Shown: positions 16,058 through 24,892, counted from the first letter of the stretch. The stretch: DNA of 32,970 bases from Streptomyces lycii (GCF_009735685.1 NZ_WHPN01000025.1:1-32970); one strand, 5' to 3'. Numbers and translations: made by a program. Notes: generated by a model not told the origin, from the letters alone.

Positions 16058-18196
16058 ATGAGTGCACAGCAGCAGGGGCCGTCCAGTCTGCCGACGCAGG
16101 TACGGCATGTCCGCCCTGCTCTTCTCAAGGACTATGCCGGCCTCATCTACGAAGACGACCTGAAAGGTTACGACCGGATTGGCCGCGAAAACCGGTTCCT
16201 TTCCCGTGCCCTGGCAGCATCCGCTGTCCGGCTGGTGACCGGCTGCGACCACGAGACGGCAGGCCGGGCCGTGATCGACGGCGAGGACGACCAGGGCATC
16301 GACGGCGTGGCCGTGGGCGAGAACTCGCGGGACGTATGGCTCGTCCAAGCCAAGTGGAGCGACTCCGGAAAGGCCAAGATCGACAAGGGGGAGGCGCTCA
16401 AGTTCGTCGACGGGCTGCGGTTGATCGATCAGCGTGACTTCGAACGCTTCAACGAACGGCTCACTCCGCACGTCGCCCAGTTGGACGCTGCGATGGGGGA
16501 TCCGCGGCTGCGTATCACTCTTGTCGTCGCCCTCATGGGCGCGCGCGATCTCTCCGATGCGGTCACGGAGGTCCTGGAGCGTGCCTGCACGGAGATGAAC
16601 ACCCTGGGTCCGGTGCTCAGTTATCGCGTGGTGACCGCTGCCGACGTGCATCAGCAGCTGCGGCAGGACCTGGCACCAGACCCGGTGAACGTGACAGCAA
16701 CCATGTCCGGCTGGATCCGGCGGGGCACCCCGTTCGAGGCATGGCAGGGCACGGTGGCAGTCCGTGACGTCGCCGCCTGGTATGCCGCCTACGGCGACGC
16801 ACTGTACGAGGACAACGTCCGCAATTCGCTCGGGCTCACCCGCATCAACTCCGGCATCAAGGAAACCCTGCTCACGGAGCCGGAAAACTTCTGGTATTTC
16901 AACAACGGCATCACCGTTCTGTGCGATGCGATCGAACCCCAGTGGCCGGGTCGCCGCATGCCCAACGAACCGGTCCGGCTCGCTCTCGACGGCGTCAGTG
17001 TCGTCAACGGCGCCCAGACCGTCACAGCGATCCACGAAGCCATGGCGCAGCACCCGGACCAGGCCGAGAACGCCGACGTGACCGTACGGGCCATTTCCCT
17101 CGGCACCGAACGGCCGGTCTACGCCAAGCGCGTCACCGAGACGACGAACACGCAGAACGACGTGTCGCAGAGAGATTTCATCGCCCTGGAACCGGCACAG
17201 GCGGAGATCCGAGAGGATTTCCTGCTGTCACTCGGCAAGACCTATGTCTACAAACGCGGGGAGCCCGATCCGGCTCCGGAGGCGGGGTGCTCCGTCGTGC
17301 ATGCCGCCACCGCGCTCGCTTGCGCCCACCGGAGCCCGGAACTCGCCGTGCGGGCCAGCGAGGACACAGATCTCCTCTGGGAGCGAGGCAGCAGCGGCGC
17401 ATATCCACGTCTCTTCGGTGAAGTTCCGACCGCACTGCGGATCTGGCGCTCGGTGGAGATTCGCCGTGGGGTGGGGGCAGCGCTGGAGGTCGAGCGCAGG
17501 CGGTTGCACGGTCGTGCCGCCGACATCGCCCGTCGCGGGGACCTCCTCGTGACCCATCTGGTTTTCCGGCACCTCGGGCTGGAGGAAGAACTCGACGAAC
17601 CCGACCTGCACTGGCAGCCGACCCTGGACCGTCTGGCGGAACTGACAGCGACGGCCCTGTCCTGGCTGATCCACCACGTCGACGCCGAATACGGCAGGAA
17701 CTCTTTCCTCTCGAACACCTTCACCGACGAGACCCGCTGTAAGCACTTGTCGAAGCTGGTGCTGGAGGACATGGACCGCGGCGGGACGGTCCCTGTGCTC
17801 CCGGTCGACTACCGGCCCCCGGCGAAACACAAGCGGAAGCAGCGCCGCCCCAACGCAGTGCCCACTCTGGTCAGTGCCGGGCGTCTCGCCGACGGCACAC
17901 CCTTGGTCTTCCAGCCGAAGAGCAGCACCGAGACAGCGGCGGTACGGGCATGGCTGGACGAGGACGCCCGCCGGGGCAGGGCGACCTGGGTGAACGACCG
18001 CGTCAAGTGCCTGCTGTGGACCTACGACGGGAACGCGTACTCCGCGAGCGGGCTGGTGACCAAGATTTGGGAACTGGCCGGTTACGAGAAGTCACCCGTT
18101 GCCGTGCAGGGGCCGAGCCGGTGGACTTCCGACGGGGTGAACACGTTGTGGGACCTGGCGCTTCAAGTGCTGGACGACAAGAACGAACAAGGCTGA
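16058..18196 (+). CDS. AIPR-family phage-defence protein with Mrr-like nuclease motif
   Basis: A 712-residue cytoplasmic protein of the AIPR (abortive infection phage resistance) family. Domains: an N-terminal Mrr-like PD-(D/E)xK region with DDQGIDG (77-83) and VWLVQAKW (93-100); the AIPR core (about 245-380) with LYEDNVRNSLGL, NSGIKETL, ENFWYFNNGITVLCD, LDGVSVVNGAQTV and TETTNTQNDVSQRDF; and a C-terminal module (about 600-705: SAGRLADGTPLVF ... YSASGLVTKIW ... LWDLA) that looks like a RAMA-type domain, a putative modified-DNA reader. Family members are linked to phage exclusion, but the mechanism is unknown. I chose ATG 16058 (GGGGTGGGG upstream) over GTG 16052. GC content is lower than in most neighbours. 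An inverted repeat GTAAC/GTTAC (15993-16018) precedes it. A HEPN gene follows 245 bp downstream. Confidence 0.88.
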   Translation: MSAQQQGPSSLPTQVRHVRPALLKDYAGLIYEDDLKGYDRIGRENRFLSRALAASAVRLVTGCDHETAGRAVIDGEDDQGIDGVAVGENSRDVWLVQAKWSDSGKAKIDKGEALKFVDGLRLIDQRDFERFNERLTPHVAQLDAAMGDPRLRITLVVALMGARDLSDAVTEVLERACTEMNTLGPVLSYRVVTAADVHQQLRQDLAPDPVNVTATMSGWIRRGTPFEAWQGTVAVRDVAAWYAAYGDALYEDNVRNSLGLTRINSGIKETLLTEPENFWYFNNGITVLCDAIEPQWPGRRMPNEPVRLALDGVSVVNGAQTVTAIHEAMAQHPDQAENADVTVRAISLGTERPVYAKRVTETTNTQNDVSQRDFIALEPAQAEIREDFLLSLGKTYVYKRGEPDPAPEAGCSVVHAATALACAHRSPELAVRASEDTDLLWERGSSGAYPRLFGEVPTALRIWRSVEIRRGVGAALEVERRRLHGRAADIARRGDLLVTHLVFRHLGLEEELDEPDLHWQPTLDRLAELTATALSWLIHHVDAEYGRNSFLSNTFTDETRCKHLSKLVLEDMDRGGTVPVLPVDYRPPAKHKRKQRRPNAVPTLVSAGRLADGTPLVFQPKSSTETAAVRAWLDEDARRGRATWVNDRVKCLLWTYDGNAYSASGLVTKIWELAGYEKSPVAVQGPSRWTSDGVNTLWDLALQVLDDKNEQG

Positions 18197-18261
18197 TCCA
18201 AGTTGCCGAGCCATTACCGGGCATCCGTATCCTCACAAGGTCGGCCTCCCGCACCCGTGGC

Positions 18262-18278
18262 CCCTGAGGACATCAGGG
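18262..18278 (+). terminator. Small hairpin downstream of AIPR gene
   Basis: CCCTGA and TCAGGG form a 6 bp stem with a 5 nt loop, 66 bp after the AIPR stop. Further inverted repeats follow (GGGATC/GATCCC and CAGTGGC/GCCACTG up to about 18340). This could be a weak terminator or mRNA 3' structure separating AIPR from the HEPN gene. Confidence 0.3.
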
Positions 18279-18441
18279 TGAGGGCCGGGATCACCCTGCC
18301 GACACAGTGGCGATCCCGGGCGCCGGTATCCGGCCACTGCGGTTGACCACCCCTTCGATCGTCTGGAGTATCTACTCGGCCACATAGCGTGTCCTCGTGG
18401 CCGTCCAGTCATCGAGTAGACGCACAGGAGCGGTACGGGGG

Positions 18442-19095
18442 ATGACCATTCCACGCCCGGAGACGCAGCAGTTCCAGTCGTTCACCACGAACCTGGATTA
18501 CGCCCGGAAGATGATCAACGCAGGCCAGAGCCTGCACGGGTTGCGACCCGAAGCACTCGATGTCGGGGATCTCTACCGCGCCGCGTGGGTGCAGGCGGTC
18601 AGCGCCGTCGATCACTGGCTGCACGAAGAGCTGTACCGGCGCGTTGGAGAGATCGCCGAGGACGCCGGAGCCGAGAAGCCGGCTGCTCTGGAGAACTTCG
18701 AGTTGCCCCTCGCGTACATCGAGCAGGTCCGGCGGGGTGAGGCCGAATTGGCCGACAAGGTGGTCGAGCATGTGAAGGCCAAGTGGGCCTACATCCCGAT
18801 GCACAATCCGAGCAAAATCGTCGAGGCGTACAAGCTGGTGCCCAACGGTGCCGATCTCTGGGGCCGAGCGGCCCAGCAGATTAACGAGTGGCACCGAGGG
18901 CGGGTCTCGTACAACGGACGGTCGCTCCGAGCGAAATTCTCCGAGATAGTCGAGCGGCGCAACAAGATCGCGCACTACGCCGACCTGGAGGACGGCGACC
19001 TGGGGCGGCGGCGCCCCGTCACCGCGGCCGATGCCAGTGACGCCGTGGACTGGATCGAACGCATTGCCCTGGCCATCGCCAAGGTGTTGGCCTGA
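18442..19095 (+). CDS. HEPN-domain protein (RiboL-PSP-HEPN type)
   Basis: A 217-residue mostly helical protein with the HEPN signature R-x4-H in ERRNKIAHYADLED (R173 to H178). The early part (LYRAAWVQAVSAVDHWLHEE) fits the first helices of the RiboL-PSP-HEPN family. HEPN proteins of this type are metal-independent RNases frequent in defence and toxin systems. The start is ATG 18442 with GGGGG just upstream; a GTG 45 nt earlier is in frame but has no such site. It lies 245 bp after the AIPR gene on the same strand; TTGACC at 18343-18348 could be a -35 of its own promoter, but no -10 is well placed. A joint function with AIPR is inference from adjacency. Confidence 0.82.
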   Translation: MTIPRPETQQFQSFTTNLDYARKMINAGQSLHGLRPEALDVGDLYRAAWVQAVSAVDHWLHEELYRRVGEIAEDAGAEKPAALENFELPLAYIEQVRRGEAELADKVVEHVKAKWAYIPMHNPSKIVEAYKLVPNGADLWGRAAQQINEWHRGRVSYNGRSLRAKFSEIVERRNKIAHYADLEDGDLGRRRPVTAADASDAVDWIERIALAIAKVLA

Positions 19096-19139
19096 CCCCG
19101 GTCACGCCGCCGGCAAGTGCCCTGGGCGTGAACATCCCT

Positions 19140-19178
19140 GCGCGGGGCCGGCACCGTGTGACGGTGCCGGCCCCGCGC
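19140..19178. terminator. Strong bidirectional terminator hairpin
   Basis: An 18 bp perfect stem (19140-19157 with 19161-19178; inner part GGCACCGT/ACGGTGCC) around a GTG loop. It sits between the convergent HEPN and DUF6243 genes, ending 11 bp before the DUF6243 stop codon. Confidence 0.85.
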
Positions 19179-19188
19179 CCTGTACAGG

Positions 19189-19494
19189 TCAGCTCTGCTC
19201 GTCGGCCTCGGGTGCCCGGTGGGCGGCTTCCGCGGGCGGCTGGGGCTGGTCGGCCGAGGCGGCCGGGTCCGGCTGGTCAGCCGTTTCCTCCTGGCCCGCC
19301 GGGGCCGTCCGGTCCGCCGGGTCCGCCGGGTCCGGCTGGACCCGCTCGCGCATCTTGCGCAGCAGTTCCTGCTTCTGCTCGGCGGCCGACCTGCGGTCGG
19401 CGGCGCGGGCAGGGGCCGAACCCTGCTGGTCTGCGCTGGAGACCTTCTTGCGCTGTCCGCCTACGCCGAGAAGGTTGTTGTTTCGCTTGGCCAC
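19189..19494 (-). CDS. DUF6243 family small protein
   Basis: A 101-residue protein whose start AKRNNNLLGVGGQRKK and central AAEQKQELLRKMRER match a small streptomycete family now called DUF6243; function unknown. The N-terminal half is basic with a helical Gln/Lys/Arg segment, while the C-terminal half is an Asp/Pro/Ala/Gln-rich tail that varies between species. I prefer the GTG at 19494, because GGAG lies 6-7 nt upstream, over the ATG at 19506, which has no ribosome-binding site. It stands alone on the minus strand, with the strong hairpin at 19140-19178 as terminator. Confidence 0.8.
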   Translation of the reverse strand: MAKRNNNLLGVGGQRKKVSSADQQGSAPARAADRRSAAEQKQELLRKMRERVQPDPADPADRTAPAGQEETADQPDPAASADQPQPPAEAAHRAPEADEQS

Positions 19495-19689
19495 GGGGTG
19501 CTCCATCGTGGTGAGAGGTGTTCCGGAAGACGGCTGGTGGGGTGTGTGGCCCGCCGGGTCCTCACCCAGAAGAGCTTCATGTAGGGCATGCCGGGACGGT
19601 AACCCGGCACGGGCTGGTGGGGCATGCGCTTTTTCGGCACGGACTCTGCCGTGGGTTACGGGTCCCCGGCGCGGCCCGCGGCTGCCGCC

Positions 19690-19791
19690 GGTGCTTCGGC
19701 TGCCCCTGGTGTCTCGGCTCCCGCTTGTGCTCCCGCCGGTGCTTCGGCTCCCGCTGGTGCTTCGGCTCCCGCTGGTGCTTCGGCTCCCGCC
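19690..19791. repeat. 18 bp tandem repeats
   Basis: GGTGCTTCGGCTCCCGCT occurs at 19738-19755 and 19756-19773, and with one change at 19774-19791. Two diverged units lie at 19690-19707 and 19708-19725, followed by a shortened one. Confidence 0.85.
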
Positions 19792-19830
19792 GGACGTGAT
19801 GGCCGCTGGTGCTGGAACGGCCACCGGTCC

Positions 19831-19864
19831 CGTGTGACCGCTGGTGCCGTGTGACCGCTGGTGC
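19831..19864. repeat. 17 bp direct repeat, two copies
   Basis: CGTGTGACCGCTGGTGC occurs exactly twice in tandem, followed by a partial CGTGA. Non-coding. Confidence 0.8.
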
Positions 19865-20158
19865 CGTGATCGCCGTGCCTTCCGCCTCCCTCGTCCCCAA
19901 CTCCGTCCCTCTCCGCCCCCTTCCGGCCCCTCTCCGTTCCCCTCAGGTCCCCTTCCGTCCCCCTCTGCCCGGCTTCCCTCCCCTCGCACCCGCTTCCGTC
20001 CCGGCCGCTCCTCCACCCTCGCGCCTTCCTGCGCCTCCCGCGCCCTCTTGCGCGCCCTTCCGCCGCGCGCAGACTCGGTCGGGGAACGGGATGGCGGAAC
20101 GGTCCGCGTGACGGCGCGGGCTGCGTCATGATGCGTAATGCCGTTGGAGGGGGGACCG

Positions 20159-21079
20159 GTGCGGACGACGTACGACCGTGAAGCCGTCGACCAGTTGGCG
20201 CGTGCGGTGCTGGCGGGACGGTTGCTCAACGAGGAAGCGGGGATCGACGCCCGCGCGGAACTCGAGCAGTTCGACATGGTCGCCCGGGCCTTCCACACCG
20301 ACGCGCGGCCCGGCCGCCGGGCCGGCTCCCGGCGGGAACCGCTCGCGTTCGGGGTCGAGGGGCTCACGGCCGCGGTGACGGCGCTGGTGCTGGCCGTCGC
20401 CGTCGAGACGCTCGGCAAGCTCGTGCAGGAACGCACCGACCGGTCGGCCGACCGGCTCGCCTCCTGGATCCGGCGGGTGATCCTGCGCCGGCCCGAGCCC
20501 TCTCCCGAGCCGTCCCCCGAACCGTCCCCCGATCCGTCTCCCGAAGGGCCGTCCGGGGCCGGGGGCCCGGCCGGTTCCCGGGAGGACGGCCCGGCGCTGA
20601 CTCCCGTACAGATGCAGCTGATCCACCGTGCCGCGCGCCGCCACGCCCGCCGGATGAACGTACCGGAGCGGACCGCCGAGGCGGTCGCCGACGGGATCGT
20701 CGCCGAGCTGGCCATGGCGCGGACCGCTCCCGGCCCGTCCGCCGATCCCGGGACGGGCGGAGGCGATCGAGCAACGCCACCCGGAGCAGGCCCCGGCACG
20801 GCCCCGGGCGGAGGCACAGGCGTGGCCCCGGACGTGTCCACGGACGTGTCCACGGGCGCGGGTTCCGGGGCGGATTCCGGCCCGGGCCCGGAGGCGGTTC
20901 CCGGTCCGGGCCCGGAGGCGGTTCCCGGGACGGATCCGGCCGGGGACGGCCGAGCGGGTTCCGCGCCGGACGGCGGCAGCAGTGGCACCGGTGGAGCTGC
21001 GCAGCGGGACGGCGGCAGGCGCGGCGGCGGTGGATCCGCGCCCGAGGACGACCCGGAGCGCGGAGAGCCGGCGGCGTGA
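20159..21079 (+). CDS. Hypothetical protein coupled to M48 protease
   Basis: A 306-residue protein I do not recognise. GTG at 20159 is preceded by GGAGGGGGG; an ATG at 20138 is in frame but poorly placed. Residues about 1-45 are helical (YDREAVDQLARAVLAGRLLN). A hydrophobic segment, LTAAVTALVLAVAVETLGKL (about 66-86), could be membrane-associated. A Pro/Glu/Ser repeat (PEPSPEPSPEPSPDPSPEG) follows, then a second helical block, QMQLIHRAARRHARRMNVPE (about 150-170), and a long Gly/Pro/Asp/Ser tail with repeated GPGPEAVP. The stop overlaps the GTG of the protease gene (GTGA, 21076), so the two are translated together and probably function together, perhaps as a membrane-associated accessory subunit. 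Confidence 0.75.
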   Translation: MRTTYDREAVDQLARAVLAGRLLNEEAGIDARAELEQFDMVARAFHTDARPGRRAGSRREPLAFGVEGLTAAVTALVLAVAVETLGKLVQERTDRSADRLASWIRRVILRRPEPSPEPSPEPSPDPSPEGPSGAGGPAGSREDGPALTPVQMQLIHRAARRHARRMNVPERTAEAVADGIVAELAMARTAPGPSADPGTGGGDRATPPGAGPGTAPGGGTGVAPDVSTDVSTGAGSGADSGPGPEAVPGPGPEAVPGTDPAGDGRAGSAPDGGSSGTGGAAQRDGGRRGGGGSAPEDDPERGEPAA

Positions 21080-23505
21080 CCGCCGCGGCGCTGGAGGAAC
21101 GCCCCCGCGATCCGTTCGCGGTGCCGTCCGGTACCACCCTGCGCTTCGCACTGCTGGTGATCAGCCTGACCACCGTGGTGATGTCGGCCGTCACCGGCCG
21201 GGTGGCACCCCTGCTGGTGGGTGCCGGCAGCCATCGCGCCGTCGCCGAGTACCAGGCCTGCTGGGAGCGGGAGAACCGGGCGACGGAAGGACTCCCCGCC
21301 GCCGGCGCGCCGTCGGCGGAGGAGGTGTGCGGCGCCGATCCCCGGGTGGTCGACCTCTGGGTCCCGGTGTGCTCCGTCGCCGGCTTCTGGCTGCTGGTGT
21401 TCCTCGTCTACTGGTTGCTGCCGGTCCGGCGGATCCGCAGGCGCCGCTACGTCCCGCTCGGTGACGACCTCCCCGGCCTGCAGCAGACGCTGCGGGCGCT
21501 GCGCCGCAAGGCCGGTGCCGAACGCGTCAACTGGCTCGCGCAGCCCCTCGACCCGCGGGTCTCCGCACTCGCCTTCGGACGGTGGCGGCGCAGGTACATC
21601 GTGCTCAGCGGCGGCCTCCTCGCGCTGCGCGGGCGGCGGCCCGAGACCTTCGAGGCCGTCGTCCTCCACGAACTGGCCCACATCCGCAACCGCGACGTGG
21701 ACATCAGCTTCCTCACCATCGCCGCGGGCCGCGTCGGACTGCCCGCGCTCGTGCTGGCCGTGCCCGCCGGCGTCGGCTGGCCGTTGCTCTGGGGCATCGG
21801 TACGGGCTCCCTCGCCGCCGGGATCGCCCTGTCGCTCCAGGCGCTCAGCCTGCTCGTCGTCGTACAACTGTCCCGCCGGGCCGTGCTGCGCAGCCGCGAG
21901 TTCTACGCCGACGCCCGCGCGCAGCGGTGGAGCACCTCACCGGACGCGCTGCGCACGCTCTTCGAGTCCCGCGGCGGTCGGCGCCGGCGGAGCACGCTCC
22001 TGCGGGTGCACCCGTCCGACGCGCAGCGCAGGGCCGTGCTGGACGACGCCTCGCCGCTGTTCCGCAGCGGGTTCTGGGAGCTTCTGGCGGTCGGTTGCGT
22101 GATCGGCGCGCTGCACTCCGGCATCGGCAACACCTTCGTGTTCAACTCCGCGCTGGGCGGCCGGGCCGATCCCGTCAAGGACCTGCTGGCGGCCGCCGTC
22201 GGCGGCACTCTCGTGGCGGCGGTCGTGTGCTTCCTGGCGCTGCGTGCCGACGAGGGCTTCCCCGCCGGTAGGAGACGGCACGTGCTGTGGACCTCCGCCT
22301 GGGGGCTCGGCTGCGGACTGGCGCTGGGCGGCGGTGTGTTCGACTCGACCACGGCGTTCGCGCTGAGCACCACGGACCAGCTCGGCCTCGGCTTCCTCCC
22401 CTGGGCGGCGCTGCTCTCGCTGAGCGTGTACGCGGCGTCCCGGTGGATGGTCCGTACGGCGGCCCTGTGGCGGCGGGCGCTGCCGGGCCGGCGGCGGCCG
22501 GTGCCGTTGCTGTGCGCGGCGGGCTCGGGGGTGGGGCTGCTGTTCGTCTGCGTCGACGTCTGGCTGATGGACCTCATGGTCCCCGAGGCCCTGATGTCGA
22601 AGCTGATGCCGCCGGGCACGCCCGAGATCGTGTTGTTCGTTCTGGCGGCGGGGCTCGAAGTGCTGGTGCACGCCCCGTACCTGGTGTGTGCCGCGACGCT
22701 CGCGGCTCTGCTTCCGCTGCTCGGGCAGGCGCTGGCCGACGGCGCGCGGTCCGAGTCGCGCGCCGAACTGCGCCGCACGGTGCACAGCGCTGTGAGCTGG
22801 GGCCTGTTGCTGGCGGTGGGGGTGTTCGTGCTCGGGGTGGGCGGCCGGTTCGCGCTGACTCCGCTTCCGGTGGCCGTCGCGCTGCTCGTCCTCACCGTCC
22901 GGACGGGCCGCCGGCGCCGGAACGGCGGTGCGGCGTTCGCGCACGCGGTACTGGCCTGCGGCATCGCCGGGGCGCTCGGCTACGGGGGCGACTACGTGGC
23001 CGTGACCCTCCTGTCCTGCGCGGCCGGTGAGTGCTCCACCGGGGGCCTGACCGGCCGGATGCTCTATCTCGGGCTCAGTTCGCTGCTTCCGCTGCTGGTG
23101 GCGGCGTGTGTGCCCACGGTGCGCAGGGGGCGTCGCCCGGTGCCGGTCCCGGCGCCCGGCGGTCCGTACGGGACGCCGGAGTACCTACCGCCGGAGTTCA
23201 TACCGCCGGGGTTCACGCCTCCAGGGTTCACGCCTTCGGGATCCGCGCCTCCGGGGCCCCCGCCTCCGGGGTGTACGCCTCCGGGATCCCCGGCGTCGGA
23301 TCCGCCGGCGCGGCCGCTGTGGCCGGGCCCGCTGCCACAGCCGGGGGCACAACCGGACCCGACAGCGGGCCCGACGCCGGGGGCCCGGCCGGGTCCGCGG
23401 CAGGGGGCGCGGACCGGGACACCGCCGCAGCCGCCGCCCGGATCGCCGCAGCCACCGCAGCCACCGCAGCCACCGCAGCCACCGCGGCAGCCACGGTCGC
23501 CGTGA
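21076..23505 (+). CDS. M48-family membrane metalloprotease with Pro-rich tail
   Basis: An 809-residue polytopic membrane protein with an M48 (HtpX/Ste24-like) zinc protease core. Zinc ligands and catalytic Glu are in VLHELAHIRNRDVD (HELAH at 198-202) and the third ligand is probably E275 in SREFYADARA. Membrane segments occur at about 24-46, 92-115, 222-270 and at least six more between 340 and 680. The last 120 residues are Pro/Gly repeats (PPGFTPPGFTPSG, PQPPQPPQPPQPP), likely an unstructured tail. HtpX enzymes (about 290 residues) clear damaged membrane proteins; this one is far larger because of the extra membrane domain, so its substrate is unknown. GTG start overlaps the stop of the partner gene. 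Confidence 0.85.
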   Translation: MTAAALEERPRDPFAVPSGTTLRFALLVISLTTVVMSAVTGRVAPLLVGAGSHRAVAEYQACWERENRATEGLPAAGAPSAEEVCGADPRVVDLWVPVCSVAGFWLLVFLVYWLLPVRRIRRRRYVPLGDDLPGLQQTLRALRRKAGAERVNWLAQPLDPRVSALAFGRWRRRYIVLSGGLLALRGRRPETFEAVVLHELAHIRNRDVDISFLTIAAGRVGLPALVLAVPAGVGWPLLWGIGTGSLAAGIALSLQALSLLVVVQLSRRAVLRSREFYADARAQRWSTSPDALRTLFESRGGRRRRSTLLRVHPSDAQRRAVLDDASPLFRSGFWELLAVGCVIGALHSGIGNTFVFNSALGGRADPVKDLLAAAVGGTLVAAVVCFLALRADEGFPAGRRRHVLWTSAWGLGCGLALGGGVFDSTTAFALSTTDQLGLGFLPWAALLSLSVYAASRWMVRTAALWRRALPGRRRPVPLLCAAGSGVGLLFVCVDVWLMDLMVPEALMSKLMPPGTPEIVLFVLAAGLEVLVHAPYLVCAATLAALLPLLGQALADGARSESRAELRRTVHSAVSWGLLLAVGVFVLGVGGRFALTPLPVAVALLVLTVRTGRRRRNGGAAFAHAVLACGIAGALGYGGDYVAVTLLSCAAGECSTGGLTGRMLYLGLSSLLPLLVAACVPTVRRGRRPVPVPAPGGPYGTPEYLPPEFIPPGFTPPGFTPSGSAPPGPPPPGCTPPGSPASDPPARPLWPGPLPQPGAQPDPTAGPTPGARPGPRQGARTGTPPQPPPGSPQPPQPPQPPQPPRQPRSP

Positions 23506-23552
23506 CCGCCGTGACCGCCGTGACCGCCGTAGCCGTCATGACCGCCGTGGCC
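23499..23552. repeat. 9 bp tandem repeats at the protease 3' end
   Basis: Six 9 bp units: GCCGTGACC three times, then GCCGTAGCC, GTCATGACC and GCCGTGGCC. They continue the 9 bp CCACCGCAG repeat that encodes the Pro-Gln tail just upstream. The stop codon at 23503-23505 falls in the first unit. Confidence 0.8.
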
Positions 23553-23953
23553 TCCGCCGGGTCAGCGCGGGCGGCCGGGCCCGCCCGCACCGCACCGGGC
23601 CCGGACACCGCACCGCCCCCGGACTCAGCACCGGCCCCGCGGCGCGTCAGGATCCGCGGGCATCCCAGGGACCAGTGGCCCGCCCCAGGGATCACTGGCC
23701 GTCGCAGGACCGACCCGCGGACGTCGCAATCAGCAGCGGACGTCCCAGGACCCGCGAGCCCGGCACCGGACCCGCGAGCCCGGCACCGGCTCCGCGAGCG
23801 CCTCAACTGCCGCCTCGCCGCCCGGTGTTCGAGCCGCGGGCCTCCGCAATGGGCCTCCGCAATCGGCCCACAGGGCTGCAACCGGCCGATCCGGCGCGGC
23901 GTCTCCTTGATCAGTTGTTCGATCGGCCCACCGCCGCAGGAGGAGAACCACCC
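23506..23953. other. Low-complexity region between protease and beta-lactamase genes
   Basis: About 450 bp, GC-rich, with a 20 bp direct repeat (GGACCCGCGAGCCCGGCACC at 23748-23767 and 23768-23787) and shorter GGACGTC repeats. Long open frames here are Arg/Ala/Pro-rich simple sequence. AGGAG at 23941-23945 is the ribosome-binding site of the next gene. Confidence 0.45.
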
Positions 23954-24877
23954 GTGAACGCGCTCAAGTCCAGACCCACCCGCCGTGCGCTGCTCGTCGC
24001 CGGTGCCGGTACGGCACTCACCGCCGGACTGACCGGCGGAACGGCGGCAGCCGCGGCTCCGGCCGCGAGCCGGAACGGTCACGAGGTCACCCGGCGGCTG
24101 CGCGCCCTGGAGCGCGAGCACTCCGCGCGCCTCGGCGTCTACGCGCGCAACCTCGCCACCGGCGCCACCGTGCTGCACCGTACGGACGAGCGCTTCCCGG
24201 TCTGCTCGCTCTTCAAGACGCTCGCCGCGGCGGCCGTACTGCGCGACCTGGACCGGAGCGGCGAATTCCTGGCCAAGGTCGTCCACTACACCGAGGACGA
24301 ACTCGACAAGACCTGGTCGCCGGTCACCGGGCTGCCCGAGAACCTCGAACACGGGATGACCGTCGACGAGCTGTGCCACGCCGCCATCACCCGCAGCGAC
24401 AACTCGGCCGGCAACTTCCTGCTGCGCGAACTCGGCGGCCCCGGCGCCATCACCCGGTTCTGCCGTTCCATCGGGGACGACAGGACCCGGCTCGACCGCT
24501 GGGAGCCCGAGCTGAACTCGGCGGAGCCGTGGCAGTGGAAGGACACCACCAGCCCGGGCGCCATCGGACGTACGTACGCCCGGCTCGTCGTCGGTGACGT
24601 GCTCGAACCGCACGACCGGGAGCGGCTGACCGGTTGGCTGCTGGCCAACACGACCAGCGGCGAGCAGTTCCGCAAGGGCCTCCCCGCCGACTGGACGGTC
24701 GCCGACAAGACCGGCGCGGGCGGTTACGGGACGACCAACAACGCGGGCGTCGCCTGGACACCCGACGGGGCGCCCGTCGCGCTCGCCGTCCTCACCACGA
24801 AGTTCCACCAGGACGCCGGGAACGACCGCGCGCTGGTCGCCGGGACGGCGGAGCTGCTGGCCGGGGCCCTCGGCTGA
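23954..24877 (+). CDS. Class A beta-lactamase, Tat-type signal peptide
   Basis: Secreted serine beta-lactamase hydrolysing the beta-lactam ring by an acyl-enzyme. All class A motifs are intact: S85-LF-K88 (SxxK), S148-D149-N150, E184-PEL-N188 (omega loop, equivalent of E166/N170) and K252-T253-G254. The N-terminus, SRPTRRALLVAGAGTALTAG with cleavage likely after TAAAAA, looks like a Tat signal (twin Arg, weak hydrophobic core). Mature length about 270 is normal. GTG 23954 has AGGAG 8 nt upstream. Streptomycetes commonly carry chromosomal class A enzymes; no LysR-type or BlaI regulator lies beside it. The second methyltransferase gene starts 131 bp downstream on the same strand and may be cotranscribed. 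Confidence 0.95.
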   Translation: MNALKSRPTRRALLVAGAGTALTAGLTGGTAAAAAPAASRNGHEVTRRLRALEREHSARLGVYARNLATGATVLHRTDERFPVCSLFKTLAAAAVLRDLDRSGEFLAKVVHYTEDELDKTWSPVTGLPENLEHGMTVDELCHAAITRSDNSAGNFLLRELGGPGAITRFCRSIGDDRTRLDRWEPELNSAEPWQWKDTTSPGAIGRTYARLVVGDVLEPHDRERLTGWLLANTTSGEQFRKGLPADWTVADKTGAGGYGTTNNAGVAWTPDGAPVALAVLTTKFHQDAGNDRALVAGTAELLAGALG

Positions 24878-24892
24878 CCCCGGGCATCCCAC

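Larger units (their letters stand above)
19495..20158. other. Repeat-rich divergent intergenic region
   Basis: About 660 bp between the DUF6243 gene and the gene starting at 20159. It contains tandem repeats (19690-19791 and 19831-19864) and a long C/T-rich stretch (19880-20060). Open frames on both strands are simple-sequence artefacts. No RNA gene is seen. GGTAACCCGGCACGGG and neighbouring sequences give only weak structure. Confidence 0.4.

Noticed and set aside
19189..21867. 892-codon minus-strand frame continuing from the DUF6243 gene
   Set aside because: Only the last 101 codons resemble a protein family; the rest runs antisense to two better-supported genes and through repeats.
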